A DNA stretch of 64,000 nucleotides from Paraphoma chrysanthemicola (Eukaryota > Ascomycota > Dothideomycetes > Pleosporales > Phaeosphaeriaceae), in contig JAGMWG010000006.1 of assembly GCA_020744225.1 (NCBI GenBank), positions 1,054,001 through 1,118,000 on the forward strand, given 5' to 3'. This document shows positions 45,983 to 55,837 of this stretch, piece by piece (the first letter of the stretch is position 1; every line of letters starts with the position of its first letter). The translations under genes were made by a program, and so were the position numbers. A model generated the notes under the pieces. The model searched no databases, was not told the DNA's origin, and saw only the letters and a list, made by a program, of their open reading frames with translations.

Positions 45983-47739
45983 TCATCGCTTGAGTAACTC
46001 TCCTTCCACTTTCTGGCCCCACCACTTCTTCCAGTCCACCACCTTTCTCTCTGTTCTTGCTTCTTCCGCTGCGAATACCACAGCGTGGCTTCTGAAGGCT
46101 TCTTCAAGGTCACATCCGAGGAATTCACGCTGTGCCTTTGCTGCAGGCATGGTCCCACTGTCGACAGCGTTGACAGCCATGAGGAATTGCCTTACCAGAC
46201 CTGTGTCTCCTCCTCCATGGCCACCACCCTCCATGTGTGGTGTGTGTACCTGCGTGTGTCCGGTGGAGAAGTTATGTACTTTGATGGTGCTGCTATCGTA
46301 TTCGATCTCCCCCTCCGTTCCATAGATTCTGCCTCGTCGTTCACATATCTTTTCTGTGAACGCGACCATATGGAATTGCGCTGTCTTTGCGCCTCTCCTG
46401 CCCAGCTCAGGTGTCCTTTCGCCAGATGTCAAGAGTGGATCATCGTCCCACGTGATAGTCACGCACTGATCGTCGCAGACGTCGTTGTCGGCTTCGAAGA
46501 CGCACCTGCCAAACCAAGGTCGTGCTTCAACTTCTGCGCTCGGTGTTGATGTTGTGTAGTCATCCCCGAGATCCTTCAGTAGTTGTTCCGAGGCAGCGTC
46601 CATGCCTTTCTTCTTGAGAATGTCCTCAATTTCAGGATTGACAATCTTGACTGGCCACCCAGTGTTACGCCGAGCGAGGTGCTTGTCCACGTAAATTTTC
46701 TTCGCGCTGTAGTCGCAATCGGGTTCGTGGGCACATGACAGACAGTTCGTGGCACTGCCTGCCTGCTTCGGCTTTCTTGCTTGTCGAAAGAACTTTCTTG
46801 AGCCCGTGGAAGTGATGTACGAAGGTAGGTGTGGCGTCGTATCCGATGCGTTGTGGACTGGAGTGCAGAGCAGCCACATCAAGAAGTCGATGTCATGGCA
46901 TGACTTCGTCAGCAACGATGGCGCTGTTGCGGACTCCTTGCGCCAGTTACCCCTATAGCAAGTCAGCATGGTATGTTGCGCCTAATATCGACAACATACC
47001 TGACATATGAATGGCTGAAATGCCACCAACCCACGGGCTCAACATGTTCAATACTCAACACGTCGCCAATAACCTTCTTCTCCAGCAATAGATGCCTCAG
47101 CATCATGTTATGCGGCGAATACCGCAACACGTGACAAATCCCAAAGACCGTCTCCTTTCGAAGTGCCTCTCCGTTCGCCACTCCATTCACCACTGCCCCA
47201 TTCTTATCCTCCTCTTCTACTTCACCCACTCCATTCAACGCCCTTACCATCCTCAAACAACTCTCCAACCTCGTCCCCAACGGCTTCTCCACACAAACAT
47301 GCACGCCACCTAATTCCGCAACCGCACACACAACCTCCTCATGCATCTCATCCAGCACACACACAAACACCGCATCCACAATCACCGGCGCGAATCCCCC
47401 GTTCCCAGTCAATCCCTCGCCCGACTTGGCACTTTCCCTGCGCGCCTTCTCGTACCGGATCCAGTCGCGCCAGTCTGGAAACGCGGCGCCATAGGGCGGC
47501 GCGGAGTCTGAGCCCCAGATAAATTTCTGGCCGAAGGAGGCGCGCTTGTACTCGCTGGGTTCGCAGACAGACACGATGAGGGCGTTGGTGGATGATAGAG
47601 CGGCGGAAGCGTACGAGGTACCGCGGCTGCCGGCGCCGATGACGAGGATGCGGGGAGGGGAAGGGAAGGACTGTTTGGGAGGGGGTTGGAGGAAGGAGGT
47701 TTCGGTTGAGCCGTTTTGAGATGGTGTAGTGGGTGACAT
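45983..47739 (-). CDS. Gfo/Idh/MocA family oxidoreductase
   Basis: NAD(P)-dependent dehydrogenase family acting on sugars, inositol or related compounds; substrate unknown. Exons 47739-47000 and 46952-45983 give 569 residues. The Rossmann start ILVIGAGSRGTSYASAAL (residues 31-48), VCVEKPLG (the family's catalytic Lys block) and HVLRYSPHNMMLRHLLLE mark the N-terminal half; SLLTKSCHDIDFLMWLL carries the conserved Asp and His-Asp of the second domain. A cysteine cluster CLSCAHEPDC followed by DYSAKKIYVDK is the same as in a bacterial subgroup of the family (CPYSAKRIY-type). The 47 nt intron joins SYVR to GNWRKES. A start at 47739 was preferred because upstream in-frame sequence reads like leader. 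Confidence 0.87.
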
Positions 47740-48267
47740 GATGGTGTTGGGGATGATAAATTGGTTTGTTGGTAGACTTCTTTTAGTGCGAGGTTGTGTT
47801 CCTGAAGCGAATCCTTTGGATATGAGGCAGATGAAGTGACTTGATAAGGTGATATGGACAATTTGCAGGGCTACGTAGACGTGGAAGCGATAAAGCGTCC
47901 TCACTATGTACACTGCAGTTGCCTAGAATCTAGTAGATCGCACACCGGTGTACTGAGGGGAAATGCAATGGTGGAGTACGAGAGTAGCATCAAAGATACC
48001 GCTGCATGTTACATTGCAGACCAGGCTGCCAGCAATTGGTGCTTGACTACAAGAGAGGCAGTCGCGTTGTGGGGTTTCGTGCCTGAGGCAGAAGCTCGAG
48101 CCAATGAGATCACTGATGATAAATCGATCGCTTCTGTCAATGTATTTGACGCATACGAGTGCTCTTGTTCTAGTCTAAGTTCTATAGATGGCAGGTAGAT
48201 TTCGGGTTCCCATGCATCGTACCTTAAGCTCTCTATATATTGTCCAAAGTGCGCGGCCTCAGATCTG
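47740..48267. other. Intergenic region upstream of the oxidoreductase gene
   Basis: About 530 bases holding the oxidoreductase promoter and the 3' end of the ubiquitin protease gene. No other gene is visible. Confidence 0.45.
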
Positions 48268-50115
48268 TTAAGATCTGTCCAGCTCATAGAAAAGCAGGTA
48301 CACCTCCTTCTGCTTACCCAGAACATCGCTTGTCTTGCTCTCCTTGACCTTATCATCGCTTATGCCCCACCACCTATTGCTCGCTCTCTTAGAACGCCGC
48401 TTGAGGGGATTGTTGTCTGCTATGGAGGCAGCCTTCTCCGTGGCCTTGTCTCTCAGTGATCGAAGACTTTTAGTCCGTGATAGTCCTTCGGTATCGGAGG
48501 AAGAGGGCGGCAGTTGCAATGAGTTGGTATCTGGCTCTCTTGGAGCAGAAGTAGGCGCAGGCCCTCTTGATGTTGTAGTCGAGTCCTGCGAGGAAAGCGA
48601 GCGCATTGACGGCGAGTCTAGCGTGGGTGTCGAAGGCACTGGAGATCCTTGGCCACTCGATGCTGGTAGATTTATGCTTGATAGATGAGGACTCGGTACG
48701 GCGGAGGGCGCTGCGGATGGTCTCGCAGAGGGCATTGGACTCGCCTGGCGGCTGTACGCCCCTTCTGTGCCGAAAGAGACAGGCGTGGAGAAAGGTAGAG
48801 GCTGCACTTGCCGTCGAAAGGATTCGTAGTGACCACTGTTGTGACTGCCCTTGTGCGTCACAAGCCCAAGCAGTTTGTAATTCTTTCGGTGGAGTAGTGT
48901 GCCAAGTGGTAACGTTTCGGGGAACGACACCTTGGCGAGGTTCTTCGTCGACGCAGCCCCAACTGCGTAAACTGATCTTGATAGGTGGACAGCCAGGACC
49001 TTTGGGAACTGTGAGATATACATATGCCGCGCAATCCGTCTTTTGGGAGCGTCCTTGGAGTCCGGGAGCTCAACACCTTCAGGCGGATTTTCTGGATCTT
49101 CTTCCATTGCCTTCCGGATCTTGCTGATGTCTAATTGTAAAGCCTCCTTGGCCTCATCATCTTTTGCTTGTGAGAGCTGGTGGTCTTTGCTCCTCAGAGC
49201 GTGTTCGAGCCGACACCGTTCGCATTTGAAGTCGTCAATGTACTCGACCTTTAGCATACCGTCAAAACATGCATTCAATGAAGTCGATGAGACCTGAGGT
49301 ACGTTCAAGGTTAGAGTGACGAAAGTCGAGATGGAAGGTTTCGGCTTGAAGTGACATGTCTCGCACTCAATTTGCGATTCGATTTTGCCTTCGAAGGGGA
49401 ATCCTTCTTCGTCCAGAGGTGGTTCATCCTCCTCGTCGTGATCATCGTCCTCCTGGTTGTTGCCCCTGGCCGCAGTGGGAGGCGCGACGCCGAATTGCTC
49501 GATTATCTCTCGTCGCTCCGAAGCTGTATCCCCATTCGCGATCGCTATGCCCTTGCGCCTTGCTTGCCGACGTGCTTTGGTGCCAGCATGGTATTCGTCG
49601 CACAGTCTCTCTGTGACAATCTGAAGGAATTCCTGCGCATCCTGCTGCTGCCGACTGATGCGCGTGCCAAATGCTCGCTCGAGGGCTCGGATGAAGGGTT
49701 GCGGAGAGATTGTTTTTTTGTATATTGGTCGCTCGTTCAGCGCGTCCAGGACGTCTTTCAGGCCGTAGGTAAGCAGGCCCTTCTGCAGGCCCTCCAGCTT
49801 CCCTGGTCTGGAATTCGAGTTGCCCGTGCTGATTCGTTCGGGGTCGACATCGTAGACCTCCGGGCCGTCGAGCCTCCGGCGATGCGTTTCGCGGATTAAG
49901 TATATGCGCAAATCTGGTAGGCCAGCGAGTGCCTGCAGCACCGAGTTGATAAAGCAGTCGTTGGCCGAATTGCTGAGCCCTACGACGCTCTTCTTCTTGT
50001 TACTTGTAGCGTCATCGTCAATGAAGAAGGTCGGCCCAAAGACGTAGACCAGAGTGATTGCGGCGAGAGAAGCGCCTGCTGCATAGGTTGCGATTGTGAG
50101 TGGCTTCTCAGGCAT
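48268..50115 (-). CDS. Membrane-anchored ubiquitin-specific protease (Ubp16/USP30-like)
   Basis: Deubiquitinase of the USP class; intronless, 615 residues. An N-terminal hydrophobic span (about residues 8-31) would tether it, as in Ubp16 and USP30 on the mitochondrial outer membrane. The Cys box reads GLSNSANDCFINSVLQAL with Cys54 as nucleophile; RQQQDAQEFLQIV is the QQDAxEF block; CETCHFK and CERCRLEH are the two CxxC zinc corners; the His box is GSHNSGHYESFRRQ (His near residue 428). A Ser/Pro-rich disordered insertion of about 120 residues separates the His box from the last strands (RWWGISDDKV and VYLLFYELDRS). The catalytic Cys and His are present, so activity is expected. It is divergent from the bL9m gene; both may act at mitochondria. 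Confidence 0.9.
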   Translation of the reverse strand: MPEKPLTIATYAAGASLAAITLVYVFGPTFFIDDDATSNKKKSVVGLSNSANDCFINSVLQALAGLPDLRIYLIRETHRRRLDGPEVYDVDPERISTGNSNSRPGKLEGLQKGLLTYGLKDVLDALNERPIYKKTISPQPFIRALERAFGTRISRQQQDAQEFLQIVTERLCDEYHAGTKARRQARRKGIAIANGDTASERREIIEQFGVAPPTAARGNNQEDDDHDEEDEPPLDEEGFPFEGKIESQIECETCHFKPKPSISTFVTLTLNVPQVSSTSLNACFDGMLKVEYIDDFKCERCRLEHALRSKDHQLSQAKDDEAKEALQLDISKIRKAMEEDPENPPEGVELPDSKDAPKRRIARHMYISQFPKVLAVHLSRSVYAVGAASTKNLAKVSFPETLPLGTLLHRKNYKLLGLVTHKGSHNSGHYESFRRQVQPLPFSTPVSFGTEGAYSRQASPMPSARPSAAPSAVPSPHLSSINLPASSGQGSPVPSTPTLDSPSMRSLSSQDSTTTSRGPAPTSAPREPDTNSLQLPPSSSDTEGLSRTKSLRSLRDKATEKAASIADNNPLKRRSKRASNRWWGISDDKVKESKTSDVLGKQKEVYLLFYELDRS

Positions 50116-50487
50116 TTTGCGGCGCTCCCACTTCCGCTACCGCGGGATTGGACGGGCGGACTGGGGTTGTGTGATGCTGTGCGAAATTTGTGGCAGGACA
50201 GTGCAACCGGCGTCGACGGGTGCAGCGGATAATGAGAAAAAGGACCGCGACGACAGGATATGCTCAGGCTCCATTGTCTGACAATCGCCCACCTGCGAAG
50301 AGGGTGCTGGCAGTCATCTGCGTTTGCTAGGTGAGGGTAGCGGGCGCAAGCATGCCGAGCCAAACGGCAAGTGCACCGGCCAGTCGCTGTTTCCACTTCC
50401 GCCTGCAGGGATCGCAACTATCTCCATATTTGCTCAGACGACGAGCCTCTTTTCTTGGATGTCATTGAAGCTGACCACGCTTGCACC
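50116..50487. promoter_or_regulatory. Divergent promoter region, USP30-like protease / bL9m
   Basis: About 370 bases between two divergent start codons. It must drive both genes. No TATA box stands out, and no gene lies inside. Confidence 0.55.
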
Positions 50488-51407
50488 ATGGCCTCAATAA
50501 CAAGGTCAGCGCTGCTACCGCAGTGTACGTCATGCATAAGAAGAGTTGCGCGGCAAAATTTGGACGCCTGGGCGCCGCAGCAGACGCGCAATATTTCGAA
50601 GAAGGCGAAGGAGGCAGAGCGCAACATTGTGGTGAAGCTGCTGAAGGATGTCCCGCGGTACGGGCGCGCAGGTACGGGCTGTTCACTCTTCTCGCAAGCT
50701 TTGCTGATGTGAACCAGGTGCATATGTGCCCTTGAACCCATCCTTGATGCGCAATCGATGGTTCCCTGCCCGCGTCGCCGACTACGTTCCCGCGACCCAA
50801 CTGAAGCAGCTCAAGGCACGCGAGCTTGATTTTTCAAGAGACTTCACCTTCGGCGTACGCGTCAATCTCGAGGAGGCAGAGGAGGATGACGAGAACCTGA
50901 TCACACCAAGGCGCTATGTGCGGCCAATTGAGATAGATGTCTTGAGCGTGCGTCTACACCCATCGTTCGCATGGCTGAAGCTAACATGACCAGCCTGAGC
51001 GGTCGTTGGACCTGCTCAATACATTTGTCCCGCCCACGATCGACTTCCATCGCCAGCGCATCGAGCAAGACAAGGACTCCAAGCAGCGGGTGGGCGCGTC
51101 GGGAGCCGCTGATGTCCTGACTGCGGCCGCCATGGCTACAAGACCGAAGGCACACGCAGACGCTATCTACGGCTCTGTCTCGACTACAGACGTTGTATCG
51201 ACCATCCGAGCAGCTCTGGCACACAACGATGAAGCAGCCAGAGTGATACTGAACGAGGCAGATGTAAGCTTCATCACGGGGCACGAGGAGGGCGATGCGT
51301 CGCGGGTGAAACAGCTCGGCGTGTTCAAGGTAGAGATTCGGTTGCCGGGCGCAGAGGATCCTCTTGTGAGGAACATCCGGATCAGAGAAAAAGCGGTGGA
51401 AGCATAG
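50488..51407 (+). CDS. Mitochondrial large-subunit ribosomal protein bL9m
   Basis: Component of the mitoribosome large subunit. Exons 50488-50671, 50718-50947 and 50994-51407 give 275 residues. The N-terminus is Arg/Ser-rich without acids (RSALLPQ, CIRRVARQNLDAW, QQTRNISKK), a typical matrix presequence. Then comes the L9 N-domain: NIVVKLLKDVPRYGRAGAYV joined across intron 1 and PLNPSLMRNRWFPARVADYV. The C-terminal half is a fungal extension with an IEIRLPG-like strand near the end. Introns are 46 nt each. Bacterial L9 is about 150 residues, so the extra ~125 residues are mitochondrial additions. In yeast the counterpart is Mrpl50. Confidence 0.88.
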
Positions 51408-52176
51408 CTCGGCATCGTGAGGCTGAGAGAACACTCGGCAGATCAGTCACGAGCTCAAACAGAAGGTCCAGAACCTCGGACATTTCTCCGTTCGCTGTAA
51501 AGATGTGCCCGTATAATCCGTGTAGCCACGCATTGAGCATAGCACAGGCTCGGAAAAATGGCAATGGAAGGCCACGATGCCGCATGCCGGGACACTTCGT
51601 CTTCGTGACTTCTCGCACTGCATGTCGTGATTGGTGGGACCCTGACAGACACACGAGCGCAAGGCGAGGAGCTCGGCAATTGGAGGCACAAGCACGCAGC
51701 GTTTCACGGCGAGATTCGGACTGGCCATGGCAACGAAAATGAGAGCACAAGTCCACTTGACCCAGCCAGCCCGCTTTTGGGACCGAGCGCGGCGCCCCGC
51801 CATGACTTCAGAGCGCGGCCGTGAAAGCTTCCGTAGTTTACATAACATTACATTGCGCGCGCCCAACATCCCACAGCAGCAGCGAAAGCAAAAGTGAGGC
51901 AATTGATATCGCCAGGTACGTGGAATTGCTTTTGTCCACAAAAGTTTTTGAGCGAGATTGCGCGGGGGTTTGCTTTTCAGCGCGTGGGAGCATGCAGCAG
52001 TCTGAAGCTGTGTGGCTGCGTCACTCGCGTTTGGATTAGCGGGGTGACCCCACCAGAGCTGCTACTTCTTTCTCAACGAGCAAACTCAACAACCTCATCT
52101 CCTCTTATACTTCCTCTCAGACCTCGCAATCTGATCAAATACATTCCAGAAACTCAATCGATTCCAATCAGAAAAC
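51408..52176. promoter_or_regulatory. Upstream region of the aldolase gene
   Basis: About 770 bases between bL9m and the aldolase. The last ~180 bases before the ATG have no ATG and are pyrimidine-rich, as is usual for strongly expressed fungal genes. No other gene is seen. Confidence 0.5.
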
Positions 52177-53819
52177 ATGGGTGCCCAAGATGTTCTCAAG
52201 CGCAAGTACGTTGGACCTTTTCTCCGGATTTGTTAGGCTTCGGGCCACGAGTAGAGACTGACTTGCGATCGCAGGAGCGGTGTCATCGTCGGCGACGATG
52301 TTTTGGCTCTGTTCAAGCATGCCCAGGACAACGGTATGAGATTGCTCAACTGAGAATGTGTTTGAGGCAATTCTAACTTTCTCCCTCTCCAATACAGGCT
52401 ACGCCATTCCTGCCGTGAATGTAAGTACAATAACTCCCCGATCGCTAGGATGAAGCAGCACGATGAGACCCGCAATTCTCACGGAGAGCTTTCAAAGTGG
52501 CAGTCGAGATTCCACCATGGATTTGGGCTAACATTTCTAGGTCACTTCCTCCTCCACCGTCGTTGCGAGTAAGATCTGCAAAATCCCATCTCATGCGAAC
52601 GATCATTAACAAATATCAGCTCTCGAGGCTGCTCGTGACGCGAAGTCACCAATGTAAGTTTCGCGCACTGCTCTCAGTTGATCAGCACTGACAATCGCTT
52701 AGTATCCTCCAGACTTCTCAGGGTGGAGTAGGTCAATCGAGCGCCGAAAATCGAACCTTGAAGCTAACTGGATCACTCAGGCCGCATACTTCGCCGGAAA
52801 GGGCGTTGACAGTAAGTCTGACCGCAGAAATCGGATGTAAGCTTTCTCTGACATTCGTATAGACAAGAACCAGGAGGCATCTATTGCCGGTTCGGTTGCC
52901 GCCGCCCACTACATCCGCTCGATCGCTCCTATCTACGGCGTCCCCGTCGTTCTCCACACTGATCACTGCGCAAAGTCAGTCTCTCTGCTGGGGATTATAA
53001 TGAATATTAGTTGACATGATATTAGGAAGTTGCTGCCGTGGTTGGACGGCATGCTGGACGCCGATGAGGCGTACTTCAAGGAGCATGGCGAGCCTCTTTT
53101 CGTGAGTGCGGATAGTTGCATTTCCTCGCGCGTGTGCTAACTCATGGCAACAGTCTTCCCACATGATTGATTTGTCCGAGGAGGAGAAGGACTGGAACAT
53201 TGCCACCACCAAGAAGTACCTTGAGCGCGCCGCTCCCATGAAGCAGTGGCTCGAGATGGAGATTGGTATCACTGGTGGTGAGGAGGATGGTGTCAACAAC
53301 GAGGATGTTGACAACAACTCCCTGTACACTCAACCAGAGGACATCTACGACATTTACGCCGCGCTTTCATCTGTATCACCATACTTCAGCATCGCTGCCG
53401 GTTTCGGTAACGTGCACGGAGTCTACAAGCCCGGTAACGTCAAGCTTCGCCCAGAGTTGCTCCAGAAGCACCAGCAGTACGTCAAGGAGAAGACCAGCGC
53501 GAAGGGTGACAAGCCCGTCTTCCTGGTGTTCCACGGTGGTTCCGGTTCAAGCGTCGACGACTTCCGACAGGCAATCTCATATGGTGTCGTCAAGGTCAAC
53601 CTCGACACCGACATGCAGTGGGCTTACCTTTCTGGTGTCCGCGACTTCGTTCAGTCCAAGAAGGATTACCTCCAGACCCAAGTTGGTAACCCTGATGGCG
53701 AGGACAAGCCAAACAAGAAGTACTATGACCCTCGTGTGTGGGTACGTGAGGGTGAGAAGACCATGACAAAGCGTGTCAAGGTTGGTCTTGAGGACTTCTT
53801 GGCTGCTGGCCAGCTATAA
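52177..53819 (+). CDS. FBA1: Class II fructose-bisphosphate aldolase
   Basis: Zinc-dependent glycolytic and gluconeogenic enzyme cleaving fructose-1,6-bisphosphate to DHAP and glyceraldehyde-3-phosphate in the cytosol. Ten exons (52177-52205, 52275-52333, 52398-52420, 52541-52568, 52620-52653, 52703-52727, 52781-52811, 52863-52974, 53026-53101, 53154-53819) total exactly 360 residues, the length of yeast Fba1. Active-site blocks: YAIPAVNVTSSST, VVLHTDHCAKK (about residues 105-114, zinc His and catalytic Asp), ISSHMIDLSEE-like SSHMIDLSEEE, FGNVHGVYKPGNV, FHGGSGSS and VKVNLDTDMQWA. Nine introns crowd the first 420 coding bases and several exons are 23-34 nt, so the N-terminus is easily missed by open-frame scans. 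All phases agree. Confidence 0.95.
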
Positions 53820-54502
53820 GCATTCCTGGCAGCTGTGGTTATAGTTTCGGTGTCAGCGGAATAGCAAGGCATGAAAGCCAAGGCTTTCGTGATATGATGA
53901 TATGACCACAATATGCGATTTTACAAAAGAATGTACAAATAACGCAATGAAGGGTTTATTTTCGAGTTGATTACTTCAAATCTGCCTGACAAGTTGACCT
54001 ACTATGTGCGCAAATTAAGGTAAGGTATGGTCTACGAGCCGGAACACTACCACACTTGTGCTCGAGTATAGCTTGATAAGACACGGCTGAATACCTGGCA
54101 GGAGAATGCAATGACGGGGGCTATTCTGCTACAAGACTCACTTCGCTGGTATCGTCGGACCTACATCCGCTCCGTATTCTAGGTTCTGGTCCTGCAAACA
54201 AGCAGCCATAGTGTTCCAGATCTGGATGGCAGGTTGAAAAGCAGACATACGCTTTGCCTATCTAAGCTTAGCTCTGCCTTCATCAATGACATCATACCTT
54301 TGTCGCGACGCGATGCGCTTTCCGGCTTCAAGATCAGCACAGGCATGTGAGCAGTTTGCGATTGCTGTGAGGTCAGCGACACGTCTAGTATATAATGTTA
54401 CAGTAGGCCGTGGACATCTGAACTCTCAGCTTCTTACTTCACTGCTCCTCTACTAGATCCATTATCACTTCACCACCTAATCAAAAGCATACTACCTGCA
54501 AC
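53820..54502. promoter_or_regulatory. Upstream region of the tandem-repeat LEA-like gene
   Basis: About 680 bases: aldolase 3' end on the left, promoter of the repeat gene on the right. A CT-rich leader precedes the ATG. No gene is visible inside. Confidence 0.45.
54389..54395 (+). promoter_or_regulatory. TATA box candidate of the LEA-like repeat gene
   Basis: TATATAA about 108 bases upstream of the ATG, followed by a CT-rich stretch; the spacing is plausible for a fungal promoter with a leader of 60-80 bases. Confidence 0.4.
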
Positions 54503-55527
54503 ATGCCTCTAAAAGATTCTATCAAGAAAGGCGTTGGCATGATCCACGGTACTGGCGAGGCCATCCGGGGCGAGTTCAATGCTGCCATCGATAATGCCAC
54601 GGGAGACAAGGCCAGCGCTACTCGTAACAAAGAGATAGCGCAGAAGGGAGTGGACGAGTGGGACCGCGAATATCGTGGACATGGTATGTCCTTCTCCTAA
54701 GAGTCCAATAGCCGCACTGACAGATCTCTGCAGCTCTCGGATCTCAGCCCGCACACAGCGTCGGCCACAATGTACCTTCCAACACCGCATCGAACGTCGA
54801 GGCCCAGAACACCGTTCACTCTACCTCTACCAACTATGGTCCGCACAGCTCGAACGTGGGCAACAAGCTCGACCCCAGATATGATAGCGACATGGATCAC
54901 CGTGGCACTGCCACAAACTCCACTAACGCTGGCCCTCACTCTTCCAACGTTGCGAACAAGCTCGACCCGAGGGTAGACTCAGATCAAGACCATCGCGCCA
55001 ACCCAGCCTCTGGTGTAGGGCCGAGTGGAGGGTACACAGGCTCGACGAACGCTGGCCCACATTCGAGCAACGTCGCCAATAAACTCGATCCTCGCGTCGA
55101 TTCTGATATGGACCACCGCGCCAATCATGCGTCCGGTGTAGGACCCAGTGGAGGGTACACTGGCTCGATGAATGCTGGCCCACATTCAAGCAACGTTGCC
55201 AATAAAGTCGATCCTCGCGTTGACTCGGATATGGACCACCGTGCCAACCATACCTCAGGCGTAGGACCAAACACCGCATACAACGACTCGACGAACGCTG
55301 GCCCGCATCGTTCCAACTTTGCGAACAAGATCGACCCTAGGGTTGACTCTGATATGGATCACCGCGCCAACCCTGCATCTGGTGTCGGACCTAGTGGTGG
55401 CTATACGGGTTCATCAAATGCTGGCCCTCACTCATCCAATGTCGCAAACAAGGTCGACCCTCGTGTGGACTCTGACATGGATCATCGTGCAAACCCAGCG
55501 AGTCATGTCGGAGGCACTGGATATTGA
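54503..55527 (+). CDS. LEA-like hydrophilic protein with five 41-residue tandem repeats
   Basis: Exons 54503-54683 and 54734-55527 give 324 residues. The N-terminal ~60 residues (MPLKDSIKKGVGMIHGTGEA, then RGEFNAAIDNATGDKA) look amphipathic and helical, as in small fungal stress proteins. From about residue 122 the protein is five tandem copies of a 41-residue unit with core NAGPHSSNVANK, DPRVDSDMDHRAN and SGVGPSGGYTG; a partial copy precedes them. It is very hydrophilic, Asn/Ser/Asp/Gly/His-rich and Cys-free, with no signal peptide or membrane span. This suits an intrinsically disordered LEA/hydrophilin-type protectant, but I cannot name a family. The 50 nt intron (GTATGT ... TGCAG) joins RGHA to LGSQP. 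Confidence 0.85.
54919..55527 (+). repeat. Coding tandem repeat, 123-bp unit, five copies
   Basis: Five head-to-tail copies of a 123-base unit inside the LEA-like gene, the last slightly shortened at the stop. Copies 1, 2, 4 and 5 are nearly the same in protein; copy 3 diverges at its end (NTAYND in place of SGGYTG). The frame is kept because the unit is a multiple of three. Likely unstable in copy number between strains. Confidence 0.85.
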
Positions 55528-55837
55528 GTGTTGCGTGAGGAGAGTGACGGGAGACGATGTTGATGGGGTGTGACGAAGTAGATGTTATGACGATTTGAAT
55601 ATACCCTTTCTCTTTCTAAACATGGCAGTGCTCTGATCGTGATGGATGGAGGCGAGGTTTCATAACTACGCTCGCATAATCTAAACGCTTTAACATATAA
55701 CAATTGTTTCATCAAACCCATTCATCTCATCTTTAGGAAATCTATAGAGGTATCAACACACACACACCATGTACAAAATCCATCGTAGCTATCCCATCCT
55801 ACCACTTTGTTCCTTTCATTTTTCCACTACGACGTCC
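55528..55837. other. Convergent intergenic region
   Basis: About 310 bases between two convergent stops (LEA-like repeat gene and guanine deaminase). It should contain both 3' ends; nothing else is visible. Confidence 0.45.
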
